Assembly: GCA_010405405.1 (NCBI GenBank)
Contig: MU004231.1
Span: forward strand, 675,736-739,735
Length of the DNA: 64,000 nucleotides
Source of the DNA: Microthyrium microscopicum
Lineage: Eukaryota > Ascomycota > Dothideomycetes > Microthyriales > Microthyriaceae
Reading direction: 5' to 3'
Shown: in pieces, positions 23,464 through 35,316 of the stretch
Position numbering within the stretch: position 1 is the first letter of the stretch
Layout: each line of letters opens with the position of its first letter
Made by a program: the position numbers and the translations under genes
Notes under the pieces: generated by a model
The model's input: only the letters and a program-made list of their open reading frames with translations
Database searches by the model: none
Told to the model about the DNA's origin: nothing

Positions 23464-25294
23464 GGCTCACCGTCATTCTTCAAGACGCGATGGTGTATGG
23501 TAGGAGGCGAAAGGGTAGAGCACAGAGGATGGATAGGTCAAACGTGGATTGGATTGTTTTGAGAGACCATAATAGAGAGAAAGGTATTAGTTGTAGTAGT
23601 AGGTAAGGAGACACCGGGCGGATGGTTCGAGGGAGGTGTTGGTGTACCATTCATGTGATCCGATCGGATGGTTCACTGGTACTTCCGCATTTTTGCGATT
23701 CGCGCCTGTGACGTCGGTCCACGTGGAGAGACCTAACCCTGCTACCTCCTACCATCGCCTAGAATTCACTTCTACTCTTTTTCATATCGTAACATATTTC
23801 AATAGTGGTTCTGAAGAGTGAGCAAAGTCGACTTCAAACTCGAAAAAGATCTCGAGGTATATGGGTACGATCTGGAGATGTGGTGCCGGGTTACTCCTGT
23901 TCCATCTACAATATGTCGCGGTTTGCATGTGATAGAAGAGAATAGCTTGAAGACTGAAGTGTTGTAGCGGTACAATGTATTCTTAACTTCATTGTTTTCA
24001 AGTATGTTATTTCAACTGAGAGACTATAATAAACGACACATCCTTGGGAGAAACATCGCTAATAATTCTTTCATTGAATTCATGATTCTCCTGGTTCAAG
24101 TTCCACATATTCTCGGAATGTGGTTTTTTACTCGGAATGTGGAAATGATTCATGGACATCAGAGAAATAGAGGCTCTACATGCTAAACTTGATGCAAAGA
24201 AAGTATACCACTAGCATGTGAGGTACAAAACCTGATTTGAAAAATAGAACCCTTTACTGTGGTCTCATATTCAAGGCCAGTTTGCGCCCGACAAGTTTGA
24301 ATCGATACACGCGGAAACTAAAACCCAATCACAGTCATTTGCGTTTCATAAACATGTTGGGAGACCAAAGATCACACAATCCAAGATCGTGATCTAGTAT
24401 TTTCTTTTCGTAAACCCCGTTTTCTTTTGGTCAAGTCTCATATTTGGCCTCACATTGGAACAATTGGATGTGTACCTGGCAGAAATCAGTGAAGTGTAAG
24501 GGGTTGTAGCCTTGTAGGCCCCTATGTGGAGCAAGAGAATTTATGGCTGGGATAATTAGCCAACAACTTATGTATGATAGTAGTTATTGTTCAGCTATCT
24601 CACAATTGAGGACAGTCAATCCTACTCTAGCTGCAGGTAGTAGCAATATTGAATGATAATATAAGAGGCGTCCCGAGTAGGAGCCTGTAATAATCCAGTC
24701 AGCTGTACAAGCATTGAAAGAAAGACGTGAGATTTTGGACCCCATTTAGTGATTCAACGCCTTTGCAGTGAATTTCAGACTGGCCTGACAAAAGAGGCCA
24801 AACTTGAAACGCGAGCTGGGTTGTTGACAGCAAATCATAAAGCGGCTCAACGGTTATACCCGCCTATTCCTAGTGTTTCTTAAGGAGCTGGAGCTGCATG
24901 GCGGCCTCAGTGGTCTAGCTGCCGTTCATTTTTGGGAGCTTTCCCCCTGACATATGCGCCCCATACTCCTGTAATTGGTGCGCTCGCCACGGACCCCAAG
25001 GATTCTTTGTCTTGAATCATCTCCATTCAACCTCTTGGCTATCCCAATTTGTACGGGAGTGGCAGCGCCTCTCGTGTTGGCATTCGTGGCATTGCATTGC
25101 ATTGCAAACGCCATGAGGCAATCCTGGAAGAAGAGTGAGACCGAAATTCCTCCTCGTCCATCGCTACTCCCCTGTTCAGTGTTGTTTCCTTTCTCCCCAC
25201 AATCAGAATTTCCTACTTAAACTCTCTCTGAAAACTTTCCGTAACACACTCATTTTGTGCTATTTTCTTCATTACCACTTTCGTTATATCCACC
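23464..25294. other. 1.8-kb divergent intergenic region
   Basis: This separates the divergent starts of the lipase gene (23463) and the bestrophin-like gene (25295). It is AT-rich, mainly in 23.9-24.7 kb, and holds only short frames. Pyrimidine-rich sequence at about 25180-25285 precedes the bestrophin ATG. No repeats or RNA genes were recognised. Confidence 0.5.
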
Positions 25295-26834
25295 ATGGGC
25301 GAAGAAGGATCCCACATGGATATTGCTCCACCAAAGGCTACTCTGGGTGCTGAGCGCTCTGCAAGTGTCACAACCAGCACCGCCAATGGCTCCGAAATAC
25401 AGCCAGAAACCATCGACTATGCACCGATGGAAGAACGGAACATCAAGCATCCCTTCAGTCGTGCTCAGACTTCAATTGAGCTTACTGACTACTTTGTAAA
25501 TGCATCCGTTTGCTCGCGTGACCATTCCATATCTGACTTCGACAGGTTGGTCCAAGAAATATGGACAAGCATTCCAAATGGCCAATATTTCTGCGAATGC
25601 ATGGTTCCATCTTGCCCGAAATGCTGCTTCCTCTGATCTCTGTGGCAGCCTGGTCCACTGCCATTCGTTGCATTTCCCAATTTGTGCATCCACTAGGCGT
25701 GAACAACGTCCTCCTTACAGTTCTTGGTTTCGTTGTTGGTTTGGGCCTGAGTTTCCGCTCCTCCACTGCGTACGAGCGCTACAATGAAGGCCGAAAGTAC
25801 TGGTCCCAAGTCTCGTTGGCGTCTCAAAACCTTGCCCGTGTAATCTGGGTCCATGGAATTGAGCGTCCAGAATCTGCAAAAGAAGACCTGCTCTCTAAGA
25901 TTACCGGCATGAACCTGATTGTAGCATTCAGCGTTGCTTTGAAACACAAGCTTCGATTTGAACCATACCTATCAGAGGAGCTCAAAGGCTTTGCAGGCCA
26001 TCTCGACACCTATGCCCGCGAAGCTACCAACGCAGACTCGCCTACCCACAAGCGATCAAGCACCATGAAAGCCGTCGGTGAATATCTGGGTCTCTCATTC
26101 GCAGAGTCCAACCCCATGAAGCTTCTCAAGCGCAGCGACAAGCCCCTTGGCAACCTCCCTCTCGAGATTCTCAGCTATCTCGGCGCCTACATTGACGAAA
26201 TGGTTGCCGAAAAGCAACTCACCGTCCCCATGCAACAAACTCTGGCCTGTAAGTTCTCCCCTTCGCGTTATCCACCACCTAGACTAACATATACCCAGAC
26301 AACAACATCTCCTCCCTCAACGACGCGTTGACCGGTTGTGAACGCATCCTGCACACCCCCCTGCCAATAGCCTACTCCATCGCCATCGCCCAGATCACCT
26401 GGGTCTACATAATCGTCCTGCCCTTCCAGCTCGAACTCACCTTGAAGTGGGTCATGATCCCCGCCTCTGTAATCGCCGCCTACATCATTCTCGGTATCCT
26501 CCTAATCGGCCGCGAAATTGAGAACCCATTCGGCCACGACGTGAACGATTTGCCATTAGACGCCTTCTGTCTGCAAATCGCTTCTGACGTGGATATAATT
26601 GCGAGCCGCAAAAAGCCAAGTATCAAGGATTTGGTTACTGATGTTAACAACAAGTTGTTGTTCCCATTGAGCAATGTTGGGTATGGTGCATGGGCGCAGA
26701 GAAGTGAGCGGGTGATTCGGGAAGAGTTGAGGTTCAAGGCGGAGATGACAATGCATGCGAAGGGCAGCAATAAGGCGGAGGTCAAGCATGTCGAGGTGAA
26801 GGAGATGGAGAAGGTGGGGATGAGCTCGGTCTGA
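25295..26834 (+). CDS. Bestrophin-like (UPF0187 / RFP-TM) anion channel
   Basis: Three exons (25295-25495, 25546-26248, 26299-26834; both introns 50 nt) give 479 residues. The exon 1/2 join restores LTDYFVGPRNMDKHSKWP, the usual entry to this family. Hydrophobic segments are followed by SFRSSTAYERYNEGRKYW, which matches the R-[TS]-x-[TS]-A-Y-[DE]-R-[YW] signature of bacterial and fungal bestrophin homologues. Two more C-terminal membrane segments precede IGREIENPFGHDVNDLPLD, also a family hallmark. Homologues form chloride or anion channels in the plasma or organellar membrane. The soluble tail is Lys/Glu-rich and charged. The ATG at 25295 is the first after the pyrimidine-rich leader. The transported ion in fungi is not established here. 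Confidence 0.92.
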
Positions 26835-27419
26835 AAGGCTGACTTGAAAGGCAGATATTTTGGTGGATTTGGTGAACTTGTATTCTCATAGCGTCGGAGT
26901 CCAGCGAGCCTAGGCTTCGTTAAAAGTGCATTCTGAAATTGTATAACATTGATCAATGAAATGGCGACTCGTCATTCGGCAACAATATCGCGGTGTGTTC
27001 CTTTGGTAAATTGCGTTCAAAGAAAGCATCGTGAGATCGAGTATGGAATTGCTCAGTGTGGTTATGAATAGGTACTATCGCTTTGATGTACGTCTGAATA
27101 GCTGATGTCGAATCTGGAGGCTTTTGTCGCGCTATATTCGCGGCCTATTCAAGTCAGTCCAAACATCTCCTGAGAAGACAAACTCAAGAACCAGCCACAT
27201 CGGATCTCAAAGCAATGCGAGCTTTTCGAGCGCGAGAATACTCCCATCTAGTCTCTGTCTTCAAGTCCATATTAATAAATCAGCAACCTTACTCCATTAT
27301 TAGCATTCGAAATATGTTCATTTCCTACGCATCCGCACTACGCGATAATATGAGTACAAATCCATCAATCCTCTGCACCGCCCTCCCCCATCGCGCTCCT
27401 TATTTTTTCCCTTCCTTAT
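26835..27419. other. Convergent intergenic region (bestrophin-like / atp14)
   Basis: It lies between two converging stop codons (26832-26834 and 27422-27420). It presumably holds both 3' UTRs. I see nothing else supportable in it; an antisense frame at 26480-26956 is a shadow of the bestrophin-like gene. Confidence 0.5.
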
Positions 27420-27908
27420 TTAGTGAGCAGCAGCTGGCTCTTCCTCGTCCTCCACAAACCAGTTCTCCTCAGCAGCTGGTGCTCCATCAGCCGCGTTTCC
27501 TTCAATGTCTGGTTGTTGCGACTCATAGGCAGAGAGTTCGCTTGAAATGTTGCTCTCCTCGGGGCTGGTTGGTGCCTTTGGCAGGGCAAACTTTTGAACG
27601 TGGCCTTCCGAGTCGTTGGCTTTGAGGGGGGTTGGCTTGTAGCCTTGGAGTTCCTTGAGGTACATTTGTTGGACGAGGTCGGCTATGGCACCAGTTAGTC
27701 AAGCGGAACGGTGTGTTGTATTTGGTTGTGGTGTATTACCGGATCGGACAGCGGATGGGGCAAATAGAGTTCGGCGGGTGGTGATTGTGACGGATTGACG
27801 AGTGATGTTGGCGATTATGGGCCGCTGAAAGGTATGATTAGCGGGCTCAATTGCGGGTTTTCAAAGTGAATAAGGACTTACGATGGCCTGTGTATATCGT
27901 GCCGCCAT
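27420..27908 (-). CDS. atp14: Mitochondrial F1Fo-ATP synthase subunit h
   Basis: Three small exons (27908-27882, 27824-27740, 27682-27420) give 124 residues. The N-terminus MAARYTQAIRPIIANITRQS followed by TITTRRTLF is a typical mitochondrial presequence: Arg-rich with no acidic residues. The mature part begins near SADLVQQMYLKELQGYKP and contains GHVQKFALPKAPTSPEE and AYESQQPDIEG, which match fungal Atp14. The tail is acidic (ENWFVEDEEEP). Subunit h is a small peripheral-stalk component of the inner-membrane ATP synthase. The first exon has only 9 codons and the middle one 28, so a short-ORF scan sees only the last exon. The introns are 57 nt each and follow GT-AG. Confidence 0.93.
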
Positions 27909-28634
27909 TTTTGGAGGATGTGAGGAGGGGAGTAGGGGGGATTGAGTTGGAGAGGAGGAGAGTTGTGGTGGTGCAAGATTTGATGATGCTATGAAGTTCG
28001 TTCGGTAAAAGCTAAAAGCTGCAGTAGCAATTGAAGCTCTGCCGAGAGATGGTTCCGCCAGCTTCCGCCAGCTTCCGCTTGGCTCCGCCATGGTTCTATC
28101 TTGGCGTGAATCTGATTATTGGTAGCCGGAAATGCGACCAGATTAAACCCTGTAAGGGCTGCCGGTTGATTCAACTCCTAATGTAATCAAACTGCGAGAG
28201 GGAGCTGACATCTATCAATTGTCCTCTCTTCTTATATCCGCTGTACTTCTCTTCTCCATCTATACTATTAGAACTTCTTACCCTCCTTCTCTTCAATTGC
28301 ATCCACCATTCTATACTGTCTATCTATTCATCCTTCTCCGCATCAACTGGAGCAGGACTCCCGCGAACGGCCGACATACCTCTAATTCAATCTGTATCGC
28401 ATTCGAAACACATACTACCAACCTTGCCGCACCTTCTTGGAACATTCCCTCTGGACACAATACCTTCATACATTGGCCAACTGGCCATCTCCTAGTCTTT
28501 CCACTGCATTGCCGGATAATTCCTAGCCATGGATAGCAATCTCTCACTACCTACCCCGAGCTGACCACACCGTTTCTTGTTGTGAATACTGTACATTATT
28601 ACTTCGATTAGCGCACATCCCCTATCCTGCTACC
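27909..28634. promoter_or_regulatory. Divergent promoter region between atp14 and the M28 gene
   Basis: This is 726 nt between divergent ATGs. Close to atp14, at about 28055-28090, a short imperfect repeat of CAGCTTCCGC occurs. The M28 side is pyrimidine-rich (28217-28340), as in fungal leaders. No defined factor site is claimed. Confidence 0.4.
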
Positions 28635-31360
28635 ATGGCTCCGACGGAAACTTCCTTCTACCGATCACGCTCCCCTCCCATACCTACATACGACGAAGCC
28701 ACATCATCGAATCCACTTCTAGGCGAGCATACCAGCTTAGCCGGTTCCAGTCGTCATGCTGGCTACCAACCGCCCACGGCACAATCAGTTCGGAGCAGTG
28801 AGGACAGCCTTGTACAATTCCGCCGTGACTCGGAAGATTCATTAACTTCACTGGAGAGTGGTACTGACTCTAATTCTCAAGGGCTCCGACGGGATCTCGA
28901 GGACCTGGACTACCAAGACGGCGATCTCGAACTAGAAGAGCTAGGAGATGGCACCACACGGCGGCGCAGAAGACTGGATTCAAGGTGGAAAGGACGGTTA
29001 TTCGATTTACGGAAAAGAGTGGGCAAGTGGAAACAATTTTGGTCGTTCCGGACGCCGCGCTGGCTGGCTGCTGGTGCTACACGGTGGCAATGTCCCTCTG
29101 TCCCAGAGGAATGGCGGAGTGGTGGTTCGGTTATAGGTAGACTGGTCGGTCTCTTCATCTTGATAGGGGCCGGATATGCCCTATTCGCCTTGGCCATATT
29201 CCCGGCGGCACAACAAGAATTAGCATCACTATTCGATGCGGAAAGCGTGCGCGGAATTGCACAGGAGTCGGTGAGCTCAGATCGCATTCGAACATATCTT
29301 CAACATATTACGAGCTTTGATCATGTGGCGGGTACAAAAGGTTCCTTCTACCTGGCTGAATGGGTCAAGGATCTTTTCGTGACGGCAGGACTGGATGAAG
29401 TGAAGCTTAATGAATACGACGTGTATCTTAATTATCCACGAAAAGGCGGGCGGAAAGTCGCAATACTGGACCCTCCGGAGCTCAAATGGGAGGCCGAACT
29501 GGAGGAGGATCCGGTCTACCCGGAAGGTGATGCAGGAAAATCTAATACTCTGGTCTTCCATGGTCATTCAAGAAACGGAACCGTACAAGGGCCATTGATA
29601 TATTTCAATTATGGTTCTCGGGCCGATTACAAGTCTGTCTGTCTTGATAGTGGTATCAATTGTAAAGGCGCAGTGGGTCTCGTCCGTTATGGTGGAACAC
29701 AAGGCGACCGGGCACTAAAAGTCAAGGCGGCAGAGGATTGGGGAATCAAAGGCGTGTTGATATACTCGGATCCAGCAGACGACGGTTTCAAGAAGGGAAA
29801 GACTTGGCCTGATGGACCTGGGCGTCCGGCTGATGGCGTACAGAGAGGAGCAGTGTCACTCATGAGTTGGGTGATAGGTGACGTTCTTACTCCAAATTTC
29901 CCAAGTATACCCGGCCAGAAGCGGATTAGTAAAGATAACAACCCAGGTCTGGTCAACATTCCAAGTTTACCTCTTGCCTGGAGAGATGCGCAAAAGCTAC
30001 TTCAGTCTTTAAAAGGACATGGACAAAAACTACCAGGAGAGTGGCAAGGAGCCGTTCCGGACGTCGAGTGGTGGTCTGGAGATGACAAGTCACCTACAGT
30101 TCTACTTCAAAATGAGCAAGATGAAGTAGAGCAGCAAAGGATATTTAACGTTCTGGGCAAGATTACGGGAATGGAGCAATCAGCCAAAGCTATCATTGTA
30201 GGCAACCATCGCGACTCTTGGTGCTTTGGAGCAGCCGACCCGTGAGTGTTTTCTGTGGTGCTTCTTGACTCGACTAATGGTTTTGCAGAGGAAGTGGCAC
30301 AGCTGTGATGCTTGAAGTCATGGGTATCCTGGGAAGGTTAAAGAGTCAAGGCTGGCGACCACTTCGATCAATTATCTTTGCTTCTTGGGATGCTGAAGAA
30401 TACAACATGATTGGTAGTACAGAATGGGTGGAAGAGCATATTGATCAGCTACGAGGAAACGGCGTTGCCTATCTCAATGTCGACGTTGCTGTATCAGGAG
30501 ACAAGTTCGAGGCCCAGGCATCCCCACTCTTCAAACGAGCCGTACTACGCGTACTATCACGAGTCTCAGATCCTGTACGAAACAAGACCTTTGGTACGAT
30601 CTGGAAAGAAGATCACAGCGCTCTCACAGGGCTCGGAGCAGGCAGCGATTACGTCGCCTTTCAGGATCTCGCTGGAGTCTCCAGTCTCGACTTTGGCTTT
30701 TCTGGCTCCCAATTCCCATACCATAGTTGCTACGAGACCTTTGAGTGGATGGAAAAGTTCATTGACCCCGGCTTCAAATACCACAAAGCGCTTGCAGAAA
30801 TCTGGGTCCTTCTCATCCTTGAATTCTCCCAAGAACTTCTCCTCCCTTTCTCCATGCTCGACTATGCCTCCGCACTCTCCAAATACGTCAAAGACCTACA
30901 AACTTACTCTGAAAAGAACGGCGCCCCCATGCCCGATGAAAAGGGCAATGGTGGTTTCGACCTCCAGCCCATCGCCAAGGCAATCAAAGTCCTGAAGCAA
31001 AACGCACACGAGCTTGAAGACTGGGAAAACTGGTGGTTTGGCCAAGTTTTCGGCTCAGGCGGACTAGAAACCACCGCGCTTGCTCAACAGCGCAGAGACC
31101 ATAATAATCGACTATCTAATTTCGAAACAGACCTACTCGATATCCCACGAGACAATAACAAGGGCCCACATGGCATTCCAGGGCGCGATCAATTCAAGCA
31201 TGTGGTATTTGGGCCGGAGCTATGGAGTGGCTATGATGAGTCGAATTTCCCGTTCATAAGGGATGCAATTGATGCCAGTAATTGGACGCTTGCACAGGAG
31301 CAGGTGGAGAAAACGGCGCGGATCATTGCATCTGCGAGCGAAAAGCTATGGCCAAAGTAA
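28635..31360 (+). CDS. M28-family membrane protein, glutamate carboxypeptidase II / transferrin receptor-like
   Basis: Two exons (28635-30241 and 30289-31360) give 892 residues. The order is a cytosolic Ser/Asp-rich N-terminus with a PPIPTYDEA stretch (14-22), one membrane anchor at about 165-188, a PA-type apical domain, the M28 peptidase domain, and a dimerisation-like C-terminal helical domain. All five positions equivalent to the di-zinc ligands of GCPII are present: His525 (GNHRD), Asp535, Glu572/573 (WDAEE), Asp601 (NVDVA) and His681 (PYHSCYE). It may therefore be an active peptidase, unlike transferrin receptors. Fungal relatives include Vps70 and Tre1/Tre2; Tre1/2 are adaptors for the Rsp5 ubiquitin ligase and carry PY motifs. 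The ATG sits in a good ACCATGG context. It is probably a type II protein of vacuole or Golgi membranes. Confidence 0.93.
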
Positions 31361-31859
31361 TATTTCGGCAATGTGTATATGGATGGGCGATTTTCTTGTG
31401 TAAAGTATTTCATGTTGCGCTCTTGAGAGGAGGTACTCGAGCATTGGCGTTCTGTTGGTTGCGATGCGAAGCTCGCATTGCTGAGATTTGGACCACTACA
31501 AGTGGTTGCGTCCATAGCGCTTTAGAAGTTGTCGAATTTAATCGTCACATGCTACTTTACTCCTTGATGCCGATTGAAATCTGTTAAAGACATTGATCTG
31601 TCTGATGTACTCCAAATGTTGAAATGTCACGATATAAGCGCACGTGCCATTGTTGATCTCCAGTTGTCGATTCAACTTCATTCTCTCTGTACTTTACCCC
31701 ACGAGATCAAAACATTCCGCGACCAACCTTTCCACGTCGTTTCTGTCACCTGTGTACAGGAAACACCGAAAAGAATGATACAATAGCTATCGAACCGGCA
31801 AGCGCATGCGCTGACCTCTATCAACGCTGGATCCCGAACTCGAACTGACCAACCCGCAC
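31361..31859. other. Intergenic: M28 3' flank and MFS promoter
   Basis: This is 499 nt between two genes on the plus strand. Only short frames are present; none is supported. Confidence 0.5.
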
Positions 31860-33536
31860 ATGCCTCGAGACAATGCGGCCGAGAATGCTCCAGCACTCGG
31901 TCGAGGAACCCCAACAACCCACGGGGACACCGCCAACGAGACTCAAGGCCTTCTTCAAGATTCCCGCAGCTCCTCCGAGCATGCATACCCAGAGCACGTA
32001 CATGAATCAACACCAGTTCTCTTCGTTTGGGCGTTGACCGCAACCGCCGCTTTAAGTGGTCTTCTATTTGGCTATGAGTACATACACTCATCCTCATTCT
32101 TTCTTTTGACATGCTAATGGAACTCTACAGCACCGGCGTAATATCCTCCGCCCTCGTCTCGATCCGTTCCTCGCTCGGACATCCCCTCACAACTCTCGAC
32201 AAATCTCTCATCACGTCCATAACCTCTTTCGCCGCACTCCTTGCCTCCCCGCTCGCTGGTCTCTGTGCCGATGCCTTTGGCCGCAAACCCGTCATTCTGC
32301 TTTCCGATGTACTCTTCATAGCCGGCGCCCTGCTACAAGCTTTTGCGCCCAGCGTTTCCACGCTCATTGCTGGTCGTGCCATCGTTGGTTTAGGGATTGG
32401 CGCAGCTAGCGCGTTGACACCGTTGTATATTGCGGAAACTGCGCCGGCGCATTGGCGTGGTAGATTGATTACGGTGAGCACGTTGTTGATCACGAGCGGG
32501 CAGGTGGTGGCGTATGTGATTGGATGGGCGTTGGCGGATATGGGGAGTGGGTGGAGATGGATGGTCGGGCTGGGGGCTTTACCGGCGGTCTTGCAAGTCG
32601 TTGGTTTGATACGCATGCCGGAGACGCCGAGATGGTTAGTTAAGGCGGACAGGCCAGAGCAGGCGTTGGAGGTGCTGAAAAGGATATATGGTGGAGATGA
32701 GGATATGGCAAGGGAGTTGGTCAAAGGGATGGAGAGAGAGATTGAAGAGGAGGGTGGGAAGGATGGAGTCGGTTGGATGAGGAAGTTGAGGATGGTTTTG
32801 AGGGATCTTTGGACGGTGCCGGTTAATCGCAAGGCGCTGACTGTTGCTTGTATGCTACAGGGATCGCAGCAATTGTGCGGATTCGTAAGTTGTGTATCAT
32901 TTGGGTGTTTTCTCGAAAGCTAATGGTTTTTAGAACAGCTTGATGTATTTCTCGGCCACCATCTTCGCCATGACCGGTTTCAAGTCTCCAAGCGGAACTG
33001 CGATCCTTATTGCAGGCTGCAACTTCATATTCACACTCATCGCATTCTCGGCAATTGATCGAATAGGTCGCCGTCGCATACTCCTGATTTCCATCCCCTG
33101 GATGAGCACCGGCTTGCTCGTTAGCGCTTTCGCCTTTACCCAAGTCAAGCTCTTGCCCAACAGCGTTCAAGCACATCAAAATTCCGACGCAGCTGCTCCA
33201 CCCTGGGCATCAGCGTTGCTTGTATCGTCATTACTGGTATTTGTCGCTGCTTATGCTCTAGGTCTGGGCAATGTGCCATGGCAGCAATCAGAACTCTTTG
33301 GTTTACGTGTACGTGCCATTGGGTCTGCACTCGCTACTGCTACGAACTGGGCTTGCAATGCTTTAGTAGGGATAACATTTCTACCTATGATGGAACTCAT
33401 ATCGCCTGCTGGGGCTATGGCTGTATATGCATCAGTCTGTGGCGTGGTATGGGTTGCATGCTGGCTTATTTACCCTGAAAGAATGGGAGTTGGCCTTGAG
33501 GATGTTGGTCAAAGTGATCATGCAGATTATAGATAG
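31860..33536 (+). CDS. MFS sugar/polyol transporter, myo-inositol (Itr) type
   Basis: Three exons (31860-32077, 32131-32884, 32934-33536) give 524 residues. The first join restores LFGYDTGVISSALVSI and the second restores QQLCGFNSLMYFSA, both canonical in the sugar porter family. Other signatures are ADAFGRKPVI, GRAIVGLGIGAASALTPLYI, PETPRWLVKADRPEQAL, DRIGRRRIL and GNVPWQQSELF. The last motif is characteristic of Itr1/Itr2 proton-coupled myo-inositol transporters. Twelve hydrophobic segments are consistent with the sequence, and the N-terminus is cytosolic. It acts at the plasma membrane. The introns are 53 and 49 nt. Inositol is the likely substrate by family, but related polyols are not excluded. 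Confidence 0.92.
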
Positions 33537-33782
33537 CACCTCAATAATATAATATGTATATTTAGTCTTAATAATGACTTCGGATAAGTACACGTGGTGA
33601 GTTTACCAGAGGCATTCCTACAATCGAATTTGAGACAAGGCTGGCCTCAAGGCTGAAGAAGCGCACCCCTGTCGGATCTCAAGTCTTGGCATCCATAACT
33701 TTTCTCAACTCCCAGTCTCCCGTCGCAAACATGCAGTCAATCCATTGATTGAACTCACAACTGCTCGATCAACGACTCAATC

Positions 33783-34842
33783 ATGCCTCCGCGGGTACGC
33801 TTACGATGGCATTCGCCTCAAACCTCCGCCATACCCACCCAGTCCCATCACCTCCTCCCTCATCGAACCCAAATCCGAACGATTCGCTCCATTCGCGAAG
33901 TAGTCAAACCATCCCCCAAACCCTTTGAGAAATACAACAAAGCCATAACTCCCTACGCCCTCTCCTGCACCGCCGCCCTCGCCCGCAAAGAAACCGCCAC
34001 CCCCCACCGCCCCGGCGTTCTCGCGCGCAAAAAGGGCATGTCCTCCATCTTCAACCCGTCCACCGGCAAACTCCAACCCGTCACCATTCTCCAACTCGAC
34101 CGGTGTCAAGTGACCGGGCACAAGCGAGCCGGCCCACACGGCTACTGGGCCGTACAAGTCGGTTATGGATGGCGCGATCCACGCAAGCTCACTAAGGCGA
34201 TGTTAGGACATTTCGGCGAGGTCGGCGTGGCGCCGAAGCAGGAGTTGGCGGAATTCAGGGTGCGGAATTCAAAAGGGCTGGTGCCGGTAGGTACAGAATT
34301 GCACCCGAGTTATTTTCAGATTGGACAGTTTGTGGATACAAGGAGTCAGACGAAGGGAAAGGGGTTTGCGGGTGGTATGAAGAGACATGGCTGGAAAGGA
34401 CAGCCGGCTAGCCATGGACAGAGTTTGACGCATCGGACTATGGGTTCGTCGGGTGGTGGGCAGGGCTCGGGAAGCAGGTATGTTATGGTGATGGGCGCTG
34501 GAAAGTGAGAGAGAAGCTAATGGAGAGTAGAGTTCATCCAGGGAAGAACATGCCGGGGCGGATGGGTGGACAGAGGCATACTATTCAGAATCTCAAGGTT
34601 ATGAAGGTTGATGATGAGAATGGTATACTGGTGGTTATGGGTAAGTTTCGGCTGGCAAGCACAAAGAAATCGAGGCTAATATACATGCAGGTCATGTCAG
34701 TGGTCCAAACGACTGCTTCGTGCAGGTCCAGGACGCAAAGAAGAAGTGGAACCAATTCGAGGAGAAGAATCTGCCGATAATGCCTCCTACACCAGCACAT
34801 ATAACACCAGACTCGCAGGCGCTAGAGCAAGCAGCTGTTTAA
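33783..34842 (+). CDS. mrpl9: Mitochondrial large-subunit ribosomal protein bL3m (uL3m)
   Basis: Three exons (33783-34477, 34531-34640, 34691-34842) give 318 residues. The N-terminus is rich in Arg, His, Ser and Thr with no acidic residues for about 30 residues, as expected of a mitochondrial presequence. The body has ARKKGMSSIF, VTGHKRAGPHGYWAVQVGYG, KGKGFAGGMKRHGWKGQPAS and GQSLTHRTMGSSGGGQGSGS, the last running into RVHPGKNMPGRMGGQRHT across the first join. These are the L3 hallmarks (the GF/GGxxRH loop and the KxMPGxxG motif). It binds 21S-type rRNA near the peptidyl-transferase centre of the mitochondrial ribosome. The second join restores VVMGHVSGPNDCFVQVQDAK. The introns are 53 and 50 nt. 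Confidence 0.95.
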
Positions 34843-35316
34843 ATACTTTCGTACTATACCCAAACCACGCCCGATTGCAACTGACATCCCACCCACTGTC
34901 TTAGATTCGCTCGAGATGACAGCACAAGTGACCTATGGAGAACTGACCCTGATTTTAGAAAGTGTTCCTTGCAGAAAAGATGCATCCCGCGGAACAAAGC
35001 AGCCGTAAAACATCAGCAAGGCTGAACTGAGACATCTCAACTCCGCCAAGGTCACAAGCCACACTACGGTATGAGGACAGTGAAAATTCCAGCACCCATT
35101 AGGCAAAGCTACATTTATTATGACTGGCTACGACTTGTGATGGAAGTATCTGATCATCTGCAATGTTCCGCCACGTTGCGCAGCGTGGGCTATGTCTCTT
35201 CCAGTCTCATCAAAAGTATACACTTGTCTATTATCGCAAAACATTAGACACCATGAATGTACAACCTCTTTTCGTGTCACCGATAACTCTGCGCGACACA
35301 CATCGCTTTGCCTATC
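34843..35316. other. Intergenic: mrpl9 3' flank and promoter of the 602-residue gene
   Basis: This is 474 nt. A frame from 35163 overlaps the next gene in another phase and is not supported. Nothing else is seen. Confidence 0.5.
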
